From assembly GCF_029945685.1 (NCBI RefSeq), contig NZ_JAQSDA010000003.1, positions 186,001 to 250,000 on the forward strand: a DNA stretch of 64,000 nucleotides, in the 5' to 3' direction. This DNA comes from Polaromonas sp. GTDB lineage: Bacteria > Pseudomonadota > Gammaproteobacteria > Burkholderiales > Burkholderiaceae_C. The notes under the pieces are model-generated. The model worked only from the letters and a program-made list of their open reading frames with translations, was not told where the DNA came from and ran no database searches. Position 1 is the stretch's first letter. Every line of letters begins with the position of its first letter. Of the stretch, positions 49,950 to 58,711 are shown piece after piece. The position numbers were made by a program, and so were the translations under genes.

Positions 49950-50000
49950 TTTGGCCTTCAGCCCACACCGGACAAGCGCAGGCAGCTATCAATTTAATAG
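49947..50000. repeat. Dispersed intergenic repeat, copy B
   Basis: Reverse complement CTATTAAATTGATAGCTGCCTGCGCTTGTCCGGTGTGGGCTGAAGGCCAAAATG; about 28-nt near match to copy C. Confidence 0.75.
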
Positions 50001-50027
50001 TGTCATGAGGCGCGGGGACGGGAAACG

Positions 50028-51092
50028 TCAGTCGGGCAGCGACACCCCGACCTTGCGCCCTGCGGCCACAATTTCCTGCCAGGTCTGGGCATCCACCGCG
50101 ATGCCCTGGTCCTGCCGCTGCGCGCGGTAAGCCCGCTCCGGGTCGCCGGCGATCTGCACCGCGTCAAACCCCGGCGCCACCGGCCCGGCCTGCAGCCAGT
50201 CAACAAACGCCAGCGCTTCCTGCTCAAACGTGGCCTGGGTGCCGAGTCTGGCCGGGTCGATCAGGATGGTCAGCATGCCGTTGATCACCGCGCGCACCGC
50301 CGGGTCGGTCGGTTTGTGCCAGGTGCCGCTGCCGGTCAGCGCGCCGCCCAGCAGTTCGCAGGCCACAGCCATGCCGTAACCCTTGTGTTCGCCAAAGGCC
50401 AGCAGCGCGCCGAACAGGCCATTGCTCTGCGGCACCACGACCACGCCGGGGTCGGTGGTGGGCCGGCCGTGTTCGTCGATCAACGTGCCCGGTTCCACGC
50501 GCCGGCCTTCGTTGTGGGCGACGCGCATCTTGCCCTGCGCGACGCGGCTGGTGGCGAAGTCCAACACAAACGGGTCGCGCCCCTGCAGCGGAATGCCGAT
50601 GCAGCAGGGGTTGGTGCCGTAACGCCCATCAGCGCCGCCAAACGGGGCGACCACCGGCCGCGACAACACATTGACGAAGTGCAGCGACACCAGCCCCTGG
50701 GCCACCGCCATTTCGGCGAAGTGTCCGATGCGCCCCAGGTGGTGCGCGTTGGCCAGCGTCATGATGCAGCTGCCATGGGTTTTGGCGCGTTCCATGCCGA
50801 GCGCCATGGCCTGCTGGCCGACGACCTGGCCGTAGCCGCGCTGGCCGTCCAGCGTGAGCAGGGAGCCGGTGTCGAGTACCACCTTCACGCCGGTGTTGGG
50901 ATGCAGCCCGCCCTCGAGCACCGCGTCCACGTAACGCGGCAGCATGCCGATGCCATGCGAGTCGTGGCCACTCAGGTTGGCCAGCACCAGGTTGGCCGCG
51001 ACAGTGGCGGCTTCTTCGGCAGTGCTGCCAGTTGCTATTAAAACAGTAGCTACCTGCGCTTGCAGGGCCTGGGCCGGGAGTGTTTTTTGCAT
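50028..51092 (-). CDS. Ldh2 (malate/L-lactate/ureidoglycolate dehydrogenase)-family oxidoreductase
   Basis: AATVAANLVLANLSGHDSHGIGMLPRYVDAVLEGGL; YGTNPCCIGIPLQGRDPFVLDFATS. Confidence 0.87.
   Translation of the reverse strand: MQKTLPAQALQAQVATVLIATGSTAEEAATVAANLVLANLSGHDSHGIGMLPRYVDAVLEGGLHPNTGVKVVLDTGSLLTLDGQRGYGQVVGQQAMALGMERAKTHGSCIMTLANAHHLGRIGHFAEMAVAQGLVSLHFVNVLSRPVVAPFGGADGRYGTNPCCIGIPLQGRDPFVLDFATSRVAQGKMRVAHNEGRRVEPGTLIDEHGRPTTDPGVVVVPQSNGLFGALLAFGEHKGYGMAVACELLGGALTGSGTWHKPTDPAVRAVINGMLTILIDPARLGTQATFEQEALAFVDWLQAGPVAPGFDAVQIAGDPERAYRAQRQDQGIAVDAQTWQEIVAAGRKVGVSLPD
51031..51087. repeat. Dispersed repeat, copy C, overlapping the 5' end of the Ldh2-like CDS
   Basis: GTTGCTATTAAAACAGTAGCTACCTGCGCTTGCAGGGCCTGGGCCGGGAGTGTTTTTT aligns to copy B across CTATTAAA..TAGCTRCCTGCGCTTG. 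Confidence 0.7.
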
Positions 51093-51117
51093 GTTGTTGC
51101 AGCTCTGTGGATGTTGT

Positions 51118-51201
51118 TCCCTCTCCCGCTGGGAGAGGGTTAGGGTGAGGGCATCTCGGCGCACAGAGCCCTCACCCCCGCCCTCTCCCAAGGGGAGAGG
51201 G
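51118..51201. repeat. Palindromic REP-like element (CCCTCTCCC...GGGAGAGGG type)
   Basis: CCCTCTCCCGCTGGGAGAGGGTTAGGGTGAGGGC ... GCCCTCACCCCCGCCCTCTCCCAAGGGGAGAGGG: large imperfect inverted repeat with internal hairpins. Confidence 0.8.
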
Positions 51202-51215
51202 AGTGAAAAAAGGGG

Positions 51216-52742
51216 TTACATGACCGCGCCGACTTGCCAGGGCACGAACTCGTTTTGCCCATAGCCGTGTTGCTCGCTTTTGCTTTGTTCGCCCGAGGCG
51301 GTGGCCAGCACCATCTCGAAAATCCGCTGGCCCATCTCCTGGACCGACACACCACCGTCGATGATCTCGCCGCAGTTGATGTCCATGTCCTCTTCCTGGC
51401 GTTGCCACAGGGCCGAGTTGGTGGCGAGCTTGAGCGAAGGCGAGGGCGCGCAACCGTAGGCCGAGCCGCGCCCGGTGGTGAAGCAGATGATGTTGGCGCC
51501 GCCGGCCACCTGGCCGGTGGCGCTGACCGGGTCGTAGCCCGGCGTGTCCATGTAGACAAAGCCGTGTGCGCCCACGGGTTCGGCGTATTCGTACACCGCC
51601 TCGAGGTTGCTGGTGCCGCCCTTGGCCACCGCGCCCAGCGATTTTTCAAGAATTGTGGTCAGGCCGCCGGCCTTGTTGCCGGGCGAGGGGTTGTTGTTCA
51701 TCTCGCCTTCGTTGATGGCGGTGTAGTGCTCCCACCACTTGATGCGAGCGATCAGTTTTTCGGCAATCTCGGGGCGCACGGCGCGGCGTGTCAGCAGGTG
51801 CTCGGCACCGTAGATTTCGGGGGTTTCGCTGAGGATGGCGGTGCCACCATGCGCCACCAGCAGGTCCACCGCCGCGCCCAGCGCAGGGTTGGCGCTGATG
51901 CCCGAATAACCGTCGGAGCCGCCGCACTGCAGGCCGATGGTGATATGGGCTGCGCTGCAGGGTTCGCGTTTCACGGCATTGGCGCGCGGCAGCATCTCCT
52001 TGATCAGCGCGATGCCCTTGTCCACCGTCTTGCGCGTGCCGCCGGTGTCCTGGATGTTGAAGACGCGGAAGTTGTCGCCCTCGCGCAGCGCGCTGTGCGC
52101 CAGCCACGCGTTGATCTGGTTGGCCTCGCAGCCCAGGCCCACAACCAGCACGCCGGCAAAGTTGGCGTGGGTCGCGTACCCGGCCAGCGTGCGCTCCAGG
52201 ATCTGCATGCCCATGCCCTCGGTGGCCATGCCGCAGCCGGTGCCGTGTGTCAGCGCCACCACACCGTCCACATTGGGAAAGTCCTTCAGCGCGGCCGGGT
52301 GGGTTTGGCGCGAAAAATGATCGGCAATGGCGCGCGCGGCGGTGGCCGAGCAGTTGACGCTCGACAGGATGCCGATGTAGTTGCGCGTCGCCACACGGCC
52401 GTCGGCCCGCTTGATGCCCATGAAGGTGGCCTCGCGCCGCGGGGCGGCGGGTTTCACGTCGGCGCCAAAGGCATAGTCGCGCGCAAAGTCGCCCTTGTCG
52501 GGGCCCATGTCGAGGTTGTGCGTGTGCACATGCTCACCGGGTGCAATCGCCTTGCTGGCAAAACCGATGATCTGGTTATAGCGCCGCACCGCCTCGCCGG
52601 CCGCCAGTGCGCGTGTGGCGACCTTGTGGCCGGGCGGGATCAGACCCTTGACGGTGATGTTTTCGACCTGGGTGCCGCCCACCAGCTGGGCGCGGGCAAT
52701 CAGGACGTCGTCGGCGGGGTGTAAGCGAATAAACGGTGTCAT
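51216..52742 (-). CDS. Altronate/galactarate dehydratase family (UxaA-like, full-length with SAF domain)
   Basis: N-terminal SAF-like domain; GYVRTDGRVATRNY-like FMGIKRADGRVATRNYIGI; LVVGLGCEANQI; LQCGGSDGYSGISANPALG. Confidence 0.9.
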   Translation of the reverse strand: MTPFIRLHPADDVLIARAQLVGGTQVENITVKGLIPPGHKVATRALAAGEAVRRYNQIIGFASKAIAPGEHVHTHNLDMGPDKGDFARDYAFGADVKPAAPRREATFMGIKRADGRVATRNYIGILSSVNCSATAARAIADHFSRQTHPAALKDFPNVDGVVALTHGTGCGMATEGMGMQILERTLAGYATHANFAGVLVVGLGCEANQINAWLAHSALREGDNFRVFNIQDTGGTRKTVDKGIALIKEMLPRANAVKREPCSAAHITIGLQCGGSDGYSGISANPALGAAVDLLVAHGGTAILSETPEIYGAEHLLTRRAVRPEIAEKLIARIKWWEHYTAINEGEMNNNPSPGNKAGGLTTILEKSLGAVAKGGTSNLEAVYEYAEPVGAHGFVYMDTPGYDPVSATGQVAGGANIICFTTGRGSAYGCAPSPSLKLATNSALWQRQEEDMDINCGEIIDGGVSVQEMGQRIFEMVLATASGEQSKSEQHGYGQNEFVPWQVGAVM

Positions 52743-52770
52743 CGTGGGTCCTGTATTTTCGAGGGCCATC

Positions 52771-52840
52771 GCGGAACCGGCTTTGCCGGGCCGCTGGTGG
52801 CCCCCCCTTGAGGGGGAGGCGCCGAAGGCGCTTCGGGGGG
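52771..52840. repeat. GC-rich hairpin-forming intergenic repeat, copy 1
   Basis: GCGGAACCGGCTTTGCCGGGCCGCTGGTGGCCCCCCCTTGAGGGGGAGGCGCCGAAGGCGCTTCGGGGGG. Confidence 0.85.
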
Positions 52841-52852
52841 AAAGTTCGTCCT

Positions 52853-54247
52853 TCAGTAAACCATTTTTGGCAGCCAGAGCACCAGTTTCGGAAAATAGGT
52901 GATGACGATCAGCGAGCCGAGCAGGGGCACCAGCCAGGGCAGGATGGCGATGGTGGTGCGCTCGACCGAGAGTTTGGCCACCCGTGCCAGCACAAACAGC
53001 ACCATGCCCATGGGTGGATGCAGCAAACCTATCATCAGGTTGAGAACCATCACCAGGCCGAAGTGGACCAGGTCAATGCCCAGCTGTTGGCAGATAGGCA
53101 CAAGAATCGGTACCAGGATGGTGATGGCGGCGGTGGGCTCGAGAAAGCAGCCGACAAACAGCATCAGCAGGTTGGCCAGCAGCAGGAACACCCAGGGCTC
53201 CTTGGTGAATCCGAGCACCCATTCGGAGATCGCCGCGGTGACACCGGTGGCGGTGAGCATCCAGCCGAAGATGCTGGCCGCCGCCACGATGAACAGCACG
53301 GTGGCGGTGGTCTCCACCGTGTCCAGGCAGACCTTGACGAACATTTTCCAGTTCAGCGTGCGGTACCAGGCCAGACCCAGCACCATGGCCCAGAGGCAGG
53401 CGGCAATGGCGCCTTCGGTGGGCGTGAAGATGCCGGTCGTCATGCCGCCTATCAGCAGCACCGGTGTCATGATGGGCAGCACCGCCTGGAAGTTGAAAAA
53501 TTTGTCGGCGGCAAACAGCACGACCAGACCTGCAAACACGGTGATCTGTGGCGGAAAGCCCGCCTGGGTGATCAGCAGCCAGAGCGCCAGCGGCCAGCCA
53601 ATCACCACCACGGTCTCCGTCAGTGCCTTGATCACGCGGGGCCACTCGAACTTGATGTCGGCGCCCCAGCCGTTCCTGTGGGCAAAGTAAGCCACCGTCA
53701 GCATCATCAGCACGGCCATCAGGATGCCCGGCAGGATGCCGGCCAGAAACAGCGCGCCGACACTGACGTTGGCCATCATCCCGTAAATCACGAACGGCAG
53801 GCTGGGCGGGATGATGGGCCCGAGCGTGGCCGAGGCTGCTGTGACGCCGACGGCGAACTCCTTGCTGTAGCCGTGGTCGGTCATGGCCTTGATCTCGATG
53901 GTGCCCAGGCCGGCGGCATCGGCAATCGCGGTGCCGCTCATGCCGGCGAAGACCACCGAACCCACCACATTCACATGGCCCAGGCCGCCCTTGAGCCAGC
54001 CGACCAGCGCCAGCGCATAGTTGTAGATGCGGTTGGTGATGCCGGCGTTGTTCATCAAATTGCCGGCCAGAATGAAAAACGGAACGGCCAGCAACGGAAA
54101 GCTGTCGATGCCGCTGACCATGCGGTGAATCACCACGAAGGCCGGCAGTGTACCTGTCCACCAGATATACAGCAGGGCGGAACCCGCCATCGCCATGGCC
54201 ACTGGAATGCCGCCACTCATGAGCAGCAGGAAAATGATTTTGAGCAT
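52853..54247 (-). CDS. dctM: TRAP transporter large permease (DctM family)
   Basis: Polytopic; FPLLAVPFFILAGNLMNNAGITNRI; GPIIPPSLPFVIYGMMANVSVGALFLAGILPG. Confidence 0.95.
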   Translation of the reverse strand: MLKIIFLLLMSGGIPVAMAMAGSALLYIWWTGTLPAFVVIHRMVSGIDSFPLLAVPFFILAGNLMNNAGITNRIYNYALALVGWLKGGLGHVNVVGSVVFAGMSGTAIADAAGLGTIEIKAMTDHGYSKEFAVGVTAASATLGPIIPPSLPFVIYGMMANVSVGALFLAGILPGILMAVLMMLTVAYFAHRNGWGADIKFEWPRVIKALTETVVVIGWPLALWLLITQAGFPPQITVFAGLVVLFAADKFFNFQAVLPIMTPVLLIGGMTTGIFTPTEGAIAACLWAMVLGLAWYRTLNWKMFVKVCLDTVETTATVLFIVAAASIFGWMLTATGVTAAISEWVLGFTKEPWVFLLLANLLMLFVGCFLEPTAAITILVPILVPICQQLGIDLVHFGLVMVLNLMIGLLHPPMGMVLFVLARVAKLSVERTTIAILPWLVPLLGSLIVITYFPKLVLWLPKMVY

Positions 54248-54259
54248 GGTGTGTGGGTG

Positions 54260-54832
54260 TTATTTGTCGTCCATCGAGGACTCGGGGCGTTCGAGGACGG
54301 AGTAGCCGCGCCGGTGGTGGAACAGCGCAATCTGGACGGACCGGAAAGCCATGGCGATGAAACCCAGCAGGCAGATGCCGTAAACCCAGTTCATGGGCAG
54401 GTCGACCATGGTCATGCGCGAATTGCTGCCCAGCTTGAGCATCATCATCACGGTCAACACGGCCGCCGCGGCAAAGAATCCCACGCGCAGCACGTCCACG
54501 ACAGTGGCCATCGCACGTGCCATGGGCGTGGGCATGAACTTGTAGAAAAAGTCCACCTGGATGTGGTTGTTCTTGACCACACCAATGGTGGCCCCGGTGA
54601 AGACCACGGCAATCAGCAGGTAACGCGCGATCTCCTCGGTCCAGGCCGCCGAGTCGTTCATCACATAGCGGGTAAAAAACTGGTAGAACACCGTGGCGCC
54701 CAGGATCCAGAAGAAGCCCAGTGCGACCCAGGCCTCCAGTTTGGTGTCGGACAGGTCCACCGCTTCGTCCTGCGCGTGGAACTGTCCGTCATCGCCCATT
54801 ACTGCGGGCATGTCGTCAATTGATGGGGTCAT
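54260..54832 (-). CDS. dctQ: TRAP transporter small permease (DctQ family)
   Basis: Four TM segments; SAAWTEEIARYLLIAVVFTGATIGVVKNNHIQVDFF. Confidence 0.93.
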   Translation of the reverse strand: MTPSIDDMPAVMGDDGQFHAQDEAVDLSDTKLEAWVALGFFWILGATVFYQFFTRYVMNDSAAWTEEIARYLLIAVVFTGATIGVVKNNHIQVDFFYKFMPTPMARAMATVVDVLRVGFFAAAAVLTVMMMLKLGSNSRMTMVDLPMNWVYGICLLGFIAMAFRSVQIALFHHRRGYSVLERPESSMDDK

Positions 54833-54865
54833 TGGATGTCCTGCGAGTTGAAATCAAGGGACACC

Positions 54866-54942
54866 GCGGAACCGGCTCTGCCGGGCCGCTGGTGTCGCCC
54901 CCTGAGGGGAGGCGGCGCACGCCAGTGAGCCGCTTCGGGGGG
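54866..54942. repeat. GC-rich hairpin-forming intergenic repeat, copy 2
   Basis: GCGGAACCGGCTCTGCCGGGCCGCTGGTGTCGCCCCCTGAGGGGAGGCGGCGCACGCCAGTGAGCCGCTTCGGGGGG; near-identical 5' half to the 52771 copy. Confidence 0.85.
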
Positions 54943-55929
54943 TTACTTGATGGCGATGATGCGGTCCCAGTCCTTCTTGTCGAGCTTCATGGACTCGAAA
55001 GTGATGGCTTTGAGCACGCGTTGCTGGAAGTCGGCGCGGTCAACCGTCACCACGTTGTTGCCCTTTTTCTTGAACTCTTCCACCAGTTCGCCTTCACGCT
55101 TGCGAATGTCGTTGGTGGCGTTGACGGCGGCTTCCTGCGTCACGTCGGAGAGGATTTTCTGCTCGGCCGGGGACAGCTTGCCCCACAGGCTGGGCGCAAT
55201 CACCGTGAGCAGCGCGTCGGAAATGTGGCCGGTCAGGATGATGTTCTTCTGCACCTCGAAGAATTTTTTCGCCTCGATGGTGGGCAGCGGATTCTCCTGC
55301 GCATCCACGGTGCCGTTCTGCAGGGCCAGGTAGACCTCGGCAAAGGCGATCGGCGTCGGGTTGGCGCCGCAGGCGCGCGGCAGCGCGGTATAGGCCGGGG
55401 AGTCCGGCACACGCATTTTCAGGCCCTTCATCTGGTCGCAGTTGGTGAACAGCTTGTTGCTGGTGGCATGGCGCGCGCCATAGTAGGTCAGGGCCGTCAC
55501 CGTGTTGCCGGTGGCCTTTTTGTAGCCTTCGGTCAGCTCCTTGAAGACATCACTCTTGCCGTACTTGACCACATGGTCTGCGTCGCGGAAGGTGAAGGGG
55601 TAGTAACTCACGGCCAGCCGCGGATACGAATTGGACGCAAAGGAGGCGCCGGTCAGGATGATGTCCACCGTGCCGAGTTGCAGGCCCTGGTTGATGTCGC
55701 TTTCCTTGCCCAGGCTGGAAGCCGGGAAGACCTGGATCTCGTACTTGCCGTTGGTGCGTTTCTTGAACTCGTCGGCCGCCCAGACCGACCACTTGTGGTA
55801 GGGCTCGGACGTTTCATAGACGTGCGCCCACTTCAGCTTGGTCTGCGCATGGGCCATGCCAAATGTGCCCAAAGTGCCCGCCATGATTGCGCAGCATGCT
55901 ATTGTTTTCAGAGTGAATCGTTTTGTCAT
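54943..55929 (-). CDS. dctP: TRAP transporter substrate-binding protein (DctP family)
   Basis: Signal-peptide-like N-terminus; KLKWAHVYETSEPYHKWSVWAADEFKKRTNGKYEIQVFPASSLGKESDINQGLQLGTVDI. Confidence 0.95.
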   Translation of the reverse strand: MTKRFTLKTIACCAIMAGTLGTFGMAHAQTKLKWAHVYETSEPYHKWSVWAADEFKKRTNGKYEIQVFPASSLGKESDINQGLQLGTVDIILTGASFASNSYPRLAVSYYPFTFRDADHVVKYGKSDVFKELTEGYKKATGNTVTALTYYGARHATSNKLFTNCDQMKGLKMRVPDSPAYTALPRACGANPTPIAFAEVYLALQNGTVDAQENPLPTIEAKKFFEVQKNIILTGHISDALLTVIAPSLWGKLSPAEQKILSDVTQEAAVNATNDIRKREGELVEEFKKKGNNVVTVDRADFQQRVLKAITFESMKLDKKDWDRIIAIK

Positions 55930-55982
55930 GTTGTCTCCTCGGTGAAAGGTTGAAAGAAAAGGTGAGTTGCCGGGCGCTTTCT

Positions 55983-56702
55983 TCAGCTGGTCTTCGCGCG
56001 GCGCCAGCTCGCGCTGAATCGGGCATGGGACTTGTCCATGTGGGCATGCATCGCCGTGCGGGCGGCGGGGCCGTCGTGTGCGCAGATGGCGGCAAAAATC
56101 GCTTCATGTTCTGCAATCGCCGATTGCCATGACTTCATCGTCTCGAAATAGCCGGTCAGGCGCGTGAACAGCGGCCCGCGGCGGGAGTCCCAGAAACTCT
56201 GCACGGTTTCGATCAGCACCACGTTGCCGCAAGCTTCGACAATCGCGCTGTGGAAGGCCCGGTCGCCGTCCAGCGGCAACACGCCGCGGTGGGCGTCGGT
56301 GACCATCATGTCAATGGCGGCGCGCATGGCGTCGATGTCCTTGCGCCTGGCCTGGAGAGCGGCCATCGAGGCGATCTCGCCCTCCACCACGCGGCGCGCG
56401 CGTATCAGTTCCAGCGGTCCCCATTCGGTCAGCGCGACCTGCGGCCCCGCGGACCGGCTGGCACGCAGGGACCGGTCCAGCACATACACGCCGGAGCCGG
56501 TGCGCACCTCGACCCAGCCCTCGACTTCCATGGCAATCAGTGCTTCCCGCACCGACGGCCGGCTCACGCCGAGCTGTTTGGCCAGGTCGCGCTCTGCCGG
56601 CAGGCGCGTGCCGGCCGCAAATTCCCCCTTGCTGATCAGCGAGCGCAGCTGCTCGGCAATCTGGCGGTAAAGTCGTTGCGGTTCGACGGCTTGCAGCGGC
56701 AT
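55983..56702 (-). CDS. FadR/GntR-family transcriptional regulator
   Basis: LYRQIAEQLRSLISKGEFAAGTRLPAERDLAKQLGVSRPSVREALIAMEVEGWVEVRTGSGVYV; C-terminal FCD domain. Confidence 0.94.
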   Translation of the reverse strand: MPLQAVEPQRLYRQIAEQLRSLISKGEFAAGTRLPAERDLAKQLGVSRPSVREALIAMEVEGWVEVRTGSGVYVLDRSLRASRSAGPQVALTEWGPLELIRARRVVEGEIASMAALQARRKDIDAMRAAIDMMVTDAHRGVLPLDGDRAFHSAIVEACGNVVLIETVQSFWDSRRGPLFTRLTGYFETMKSWQSAIAEHEAIFAAICAHDGPAARTAMHAHMDKSHARFSASWRRAKTS

Positions 56703-56833
56703 TTTTTCAACAAGGAGAGGTATTAAGGGTTAGCCAGAAGTGGACAAGTGGTAAGGCCAATTGATAATCCCATGATTCCAGCCTTTGCTGCCATCCGGCT
56801 AAACCCTGTAATGTTCTTTCCCTGCGTCCGCCC

Positions 56834-57949
56834 ATGACAGCGCCTGTCACGATTGAGTCCATCCGCCTGCGGCAGGTCAACCTGCCGCCCAAGGTCGTGC
56901 GCACCGATGCCATCCAGTCTTTTGTGACGCAGGAGACGCTGCTACTGACCCTGCGCTGCAGCGACGGCGTGGAGGGCACCGGTTATGCCTACACCATAGG
57001 CACCGGTGGTTCGTCGGTCATGGCCTTGCTCCACGACCACCTCGCGCCGCGCCTGCTGGGCCGCAACCCGCTGCATGTCGAGGCGATCTGGAAAGACCTG
57101 TTTTTCCACACCCACGCCACCGCCGTGGGGGCCATCACCAGCCTGGCGCTGGCCTGTGTGGACACCGCCTTGTGGGACTGGCGCGCCCGCTGCCAGGGCT
57201 TGCCGCTGTGGCAGTTGCTCGGTGGCGCGCAAACGCGCGTGCCGGTGTACACCACCGAGGGCGGCTGGCTGCATCTGGACGCCGACGAGCTGGTGGCGCA
57301 GACGCTGGCGGCCCAGGCCCAGGGTTTTCGGGGTGCAAAGATCAAGGTCGGCAGGCCGCATGTCAGCGAGGACGTGGCGCGGCTGTCCGCCGTGCGGGAC
57401 GCAGTCGGCCCGGGTTTTGACATCATGGTCGACGCGAACCAGGGCTTCAACCGCCCGGAAGCCCTGCGCCGGGCGGCAGCCTTTGCGGGGCTGGACCTGG
57501 CCTGGCTGGAGGAGCCGATGGCGGCCGAAGACGTGTCGGGGCACACGCAACTGCGCACCCAGACGGCCATCCCGGTGGCCGTGGGTGAGTCGATGTACCA
57601 CCTGAGCCAGTTCCGCGAATACCTGGAGCAGGGCGCCTGCAGCATTGTCCAGCCCGATGTGGCGCGCATAGGCGGCATCACGCCATGGATCAAGGTGGCC
57701 CATCTGGCCGAAGGTTTCGGCGTGCCTGTGTGTCCGCATTTCCTGATGGAACTGCATGTGAGCCTGTGCGCAGCCGTTCCCAATGCGGCGTGGGTTGAAT
57801 ACATCCCGCAACTGGACGACATCACGACCAGCCGGATCCGGGTCGAGGGCGGTTATGCCTGGCCACCCGACACGCCGGGCCTGGGCATCGCGTGGGACTG
57901 GCCGGTCATTGCCAAACGGCAGCTTGCCGACACCACGCTGAATCAATAA
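56834..57949 (+). CDS. Mandelate racemase/muconate lactonizing enzyme-family (enolase superfamily) sugar-acid dehydratase
   Basis: FRGAKIKVGRPHVSEDVARLSAVRDAVGPGFDIMVDANQGF; LAWLEEPMAAEDV; SIVQPDVARIGGITPWIKVAHLAEGFGVPVCPH. Confidence 0.9.
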   Translation: MTAPVTIESIRLRQVNLPPKVVRTDAIQSFVTQETLLLTLRCSDGVEGTGYAYTIGTGGSSVMALLHDHLAPRLLGRNPLHVEAIWKDLFFHTHATAVGAITSLALACVDTALWDWRARCQGLPLWQLLGGAQTRVPVYTTEGGWLHLDADELVAQTLAAQAQGFRGAKIKVGRPHVSEDVARLSAVRDAVGPGFDIMVDANQGFNRPEALRRAAAFAGLDLAWLEEPMAAEDVSGHTQLRTQTAIPVAVGESMYHLSQFREYLEQGACSIVQPDVARIGGITPWIKVAHLAEGFGVPVCPHFLMELHVSLCAAVPNAAWVEYIPQLDDITTSRIRVEGGYAWPPDTPGLGIAWDWPVIAKRQLADTTLNQ

Positions 57950-57967
57950 ACCAACCAAGGAAACCAC

Positions 57968-58711
57968 ATGAGACTTCAAGGGAAAACCGCACTGATCACG
58001 GCCGCCGGCCAGGGCATCGGCAAGGCCAGTGCGCTGGCCATGGCGGCAGAAGGCGCGCAGGTCTGGGCGACCGACGTCAATGCGAAGCTGCTCGACGGTT
58101 ACGCGGGCATGCCCAACATCCGTGCCTTGACGCTGGACGTGCTCGACAAGGCGGCGATTCGCCAGGTCATCGCTGACATGCCCGCGCTCGACGTGTTGTT
58201 CAACTGTGCGGGTTTTGTGCACGCCGGCACCGCCCTGCAGGCCACCGACGAGGAGTGGGAGTTTGCTTTCAATCTCAATGTCCGTTCGCAGTTCTGGACC
58301 ATCCAGGCGGCACTGCCGCGCATGCTTGCCAACAACGGCGGCAAGGGCAGCGGCAGCATCATCAACATGGCCAGTGTGGTCAGCATCAAGGGGCTGCCGA
58401 ACCGCTTTGTCTATGGTGCGTCCAAGGCGGCGGTGATCGGCCTGACCAAAAGTGTGGCGGCCGACTATGTGATGCAGGGCGTGCGCTGCAACTGCATCTG
58501 TCCCGGCACCGTCGATACGCCCTCGCTGCAGGACCGCATCAATGTCTACGAAGATCCGGCGGAGGCCCGCAGGAATTTCATCGCCCGCCAGCCCATGGGC
58601 CGGCTCGCGCAGGCCCACGAGATTGCACCCGTCGTGACCTTTCTGGCCAGCGACGAGGCGGCCTTTGTCACCGGCCAGCACTACAACATCGATGGCGGCA
58701 TGACCATATGA
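57968..58711 (+). CDS. SDR oxidoreductase (BDH2/2-keto-3-deoxy-L-fuconate dehydrogenase-like)
   Basis: MRLQGKTALITAAGQGIGKASALAMAAEGAQVWATDVN; FVYGASKAAVIGLTKSVAADYVMQGVRCNCICPGTVDTPSL. Confidence 0.87.
   Translation: MRLQGKTALITAAGQGIGKASALAMAAEGAQVWATDVNAKLLDGYAGMPNIRALTLDVLDKAAIRQVIADMPALDVLFNCAGFVHAGTALQATDEEWEFAFNLNVRSQFWTIQAALPRMLANNGGKGSGSIINMASVVSIKGLPNRFVYGASKAAVIGLTKSVAADYVMQGVRCNCICPGTVDTPSLQDRINVYEDPAEARRNFIARQPMGRLAQAHEIAPVVTFLASDEAAFVTGQHYNIDGGMTI

Noticed and set aside
48897-49997. 366-aa plus-strand ORF
   Set aside because: Antisense to the fructuronate reductase-like CDS; no recognisable domain.
51234-52724. 496-aa plus-strand ORF
   Set aside because: Antisense shadow of the altronate dehydratase-like CDS.
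52736-54823. 695-aa plus-strand ORF rich in His/Gln/Asp
   Set aside because: Antisense to the dctM/dctQ TRAP permease genes, whose TM patterns and motifs are unmistakable.
56942-58681. 579-aa minus-strand ORF
   Set aside because: Antisense to the enolase-superfamily and SDR genes, which have full family motifs.
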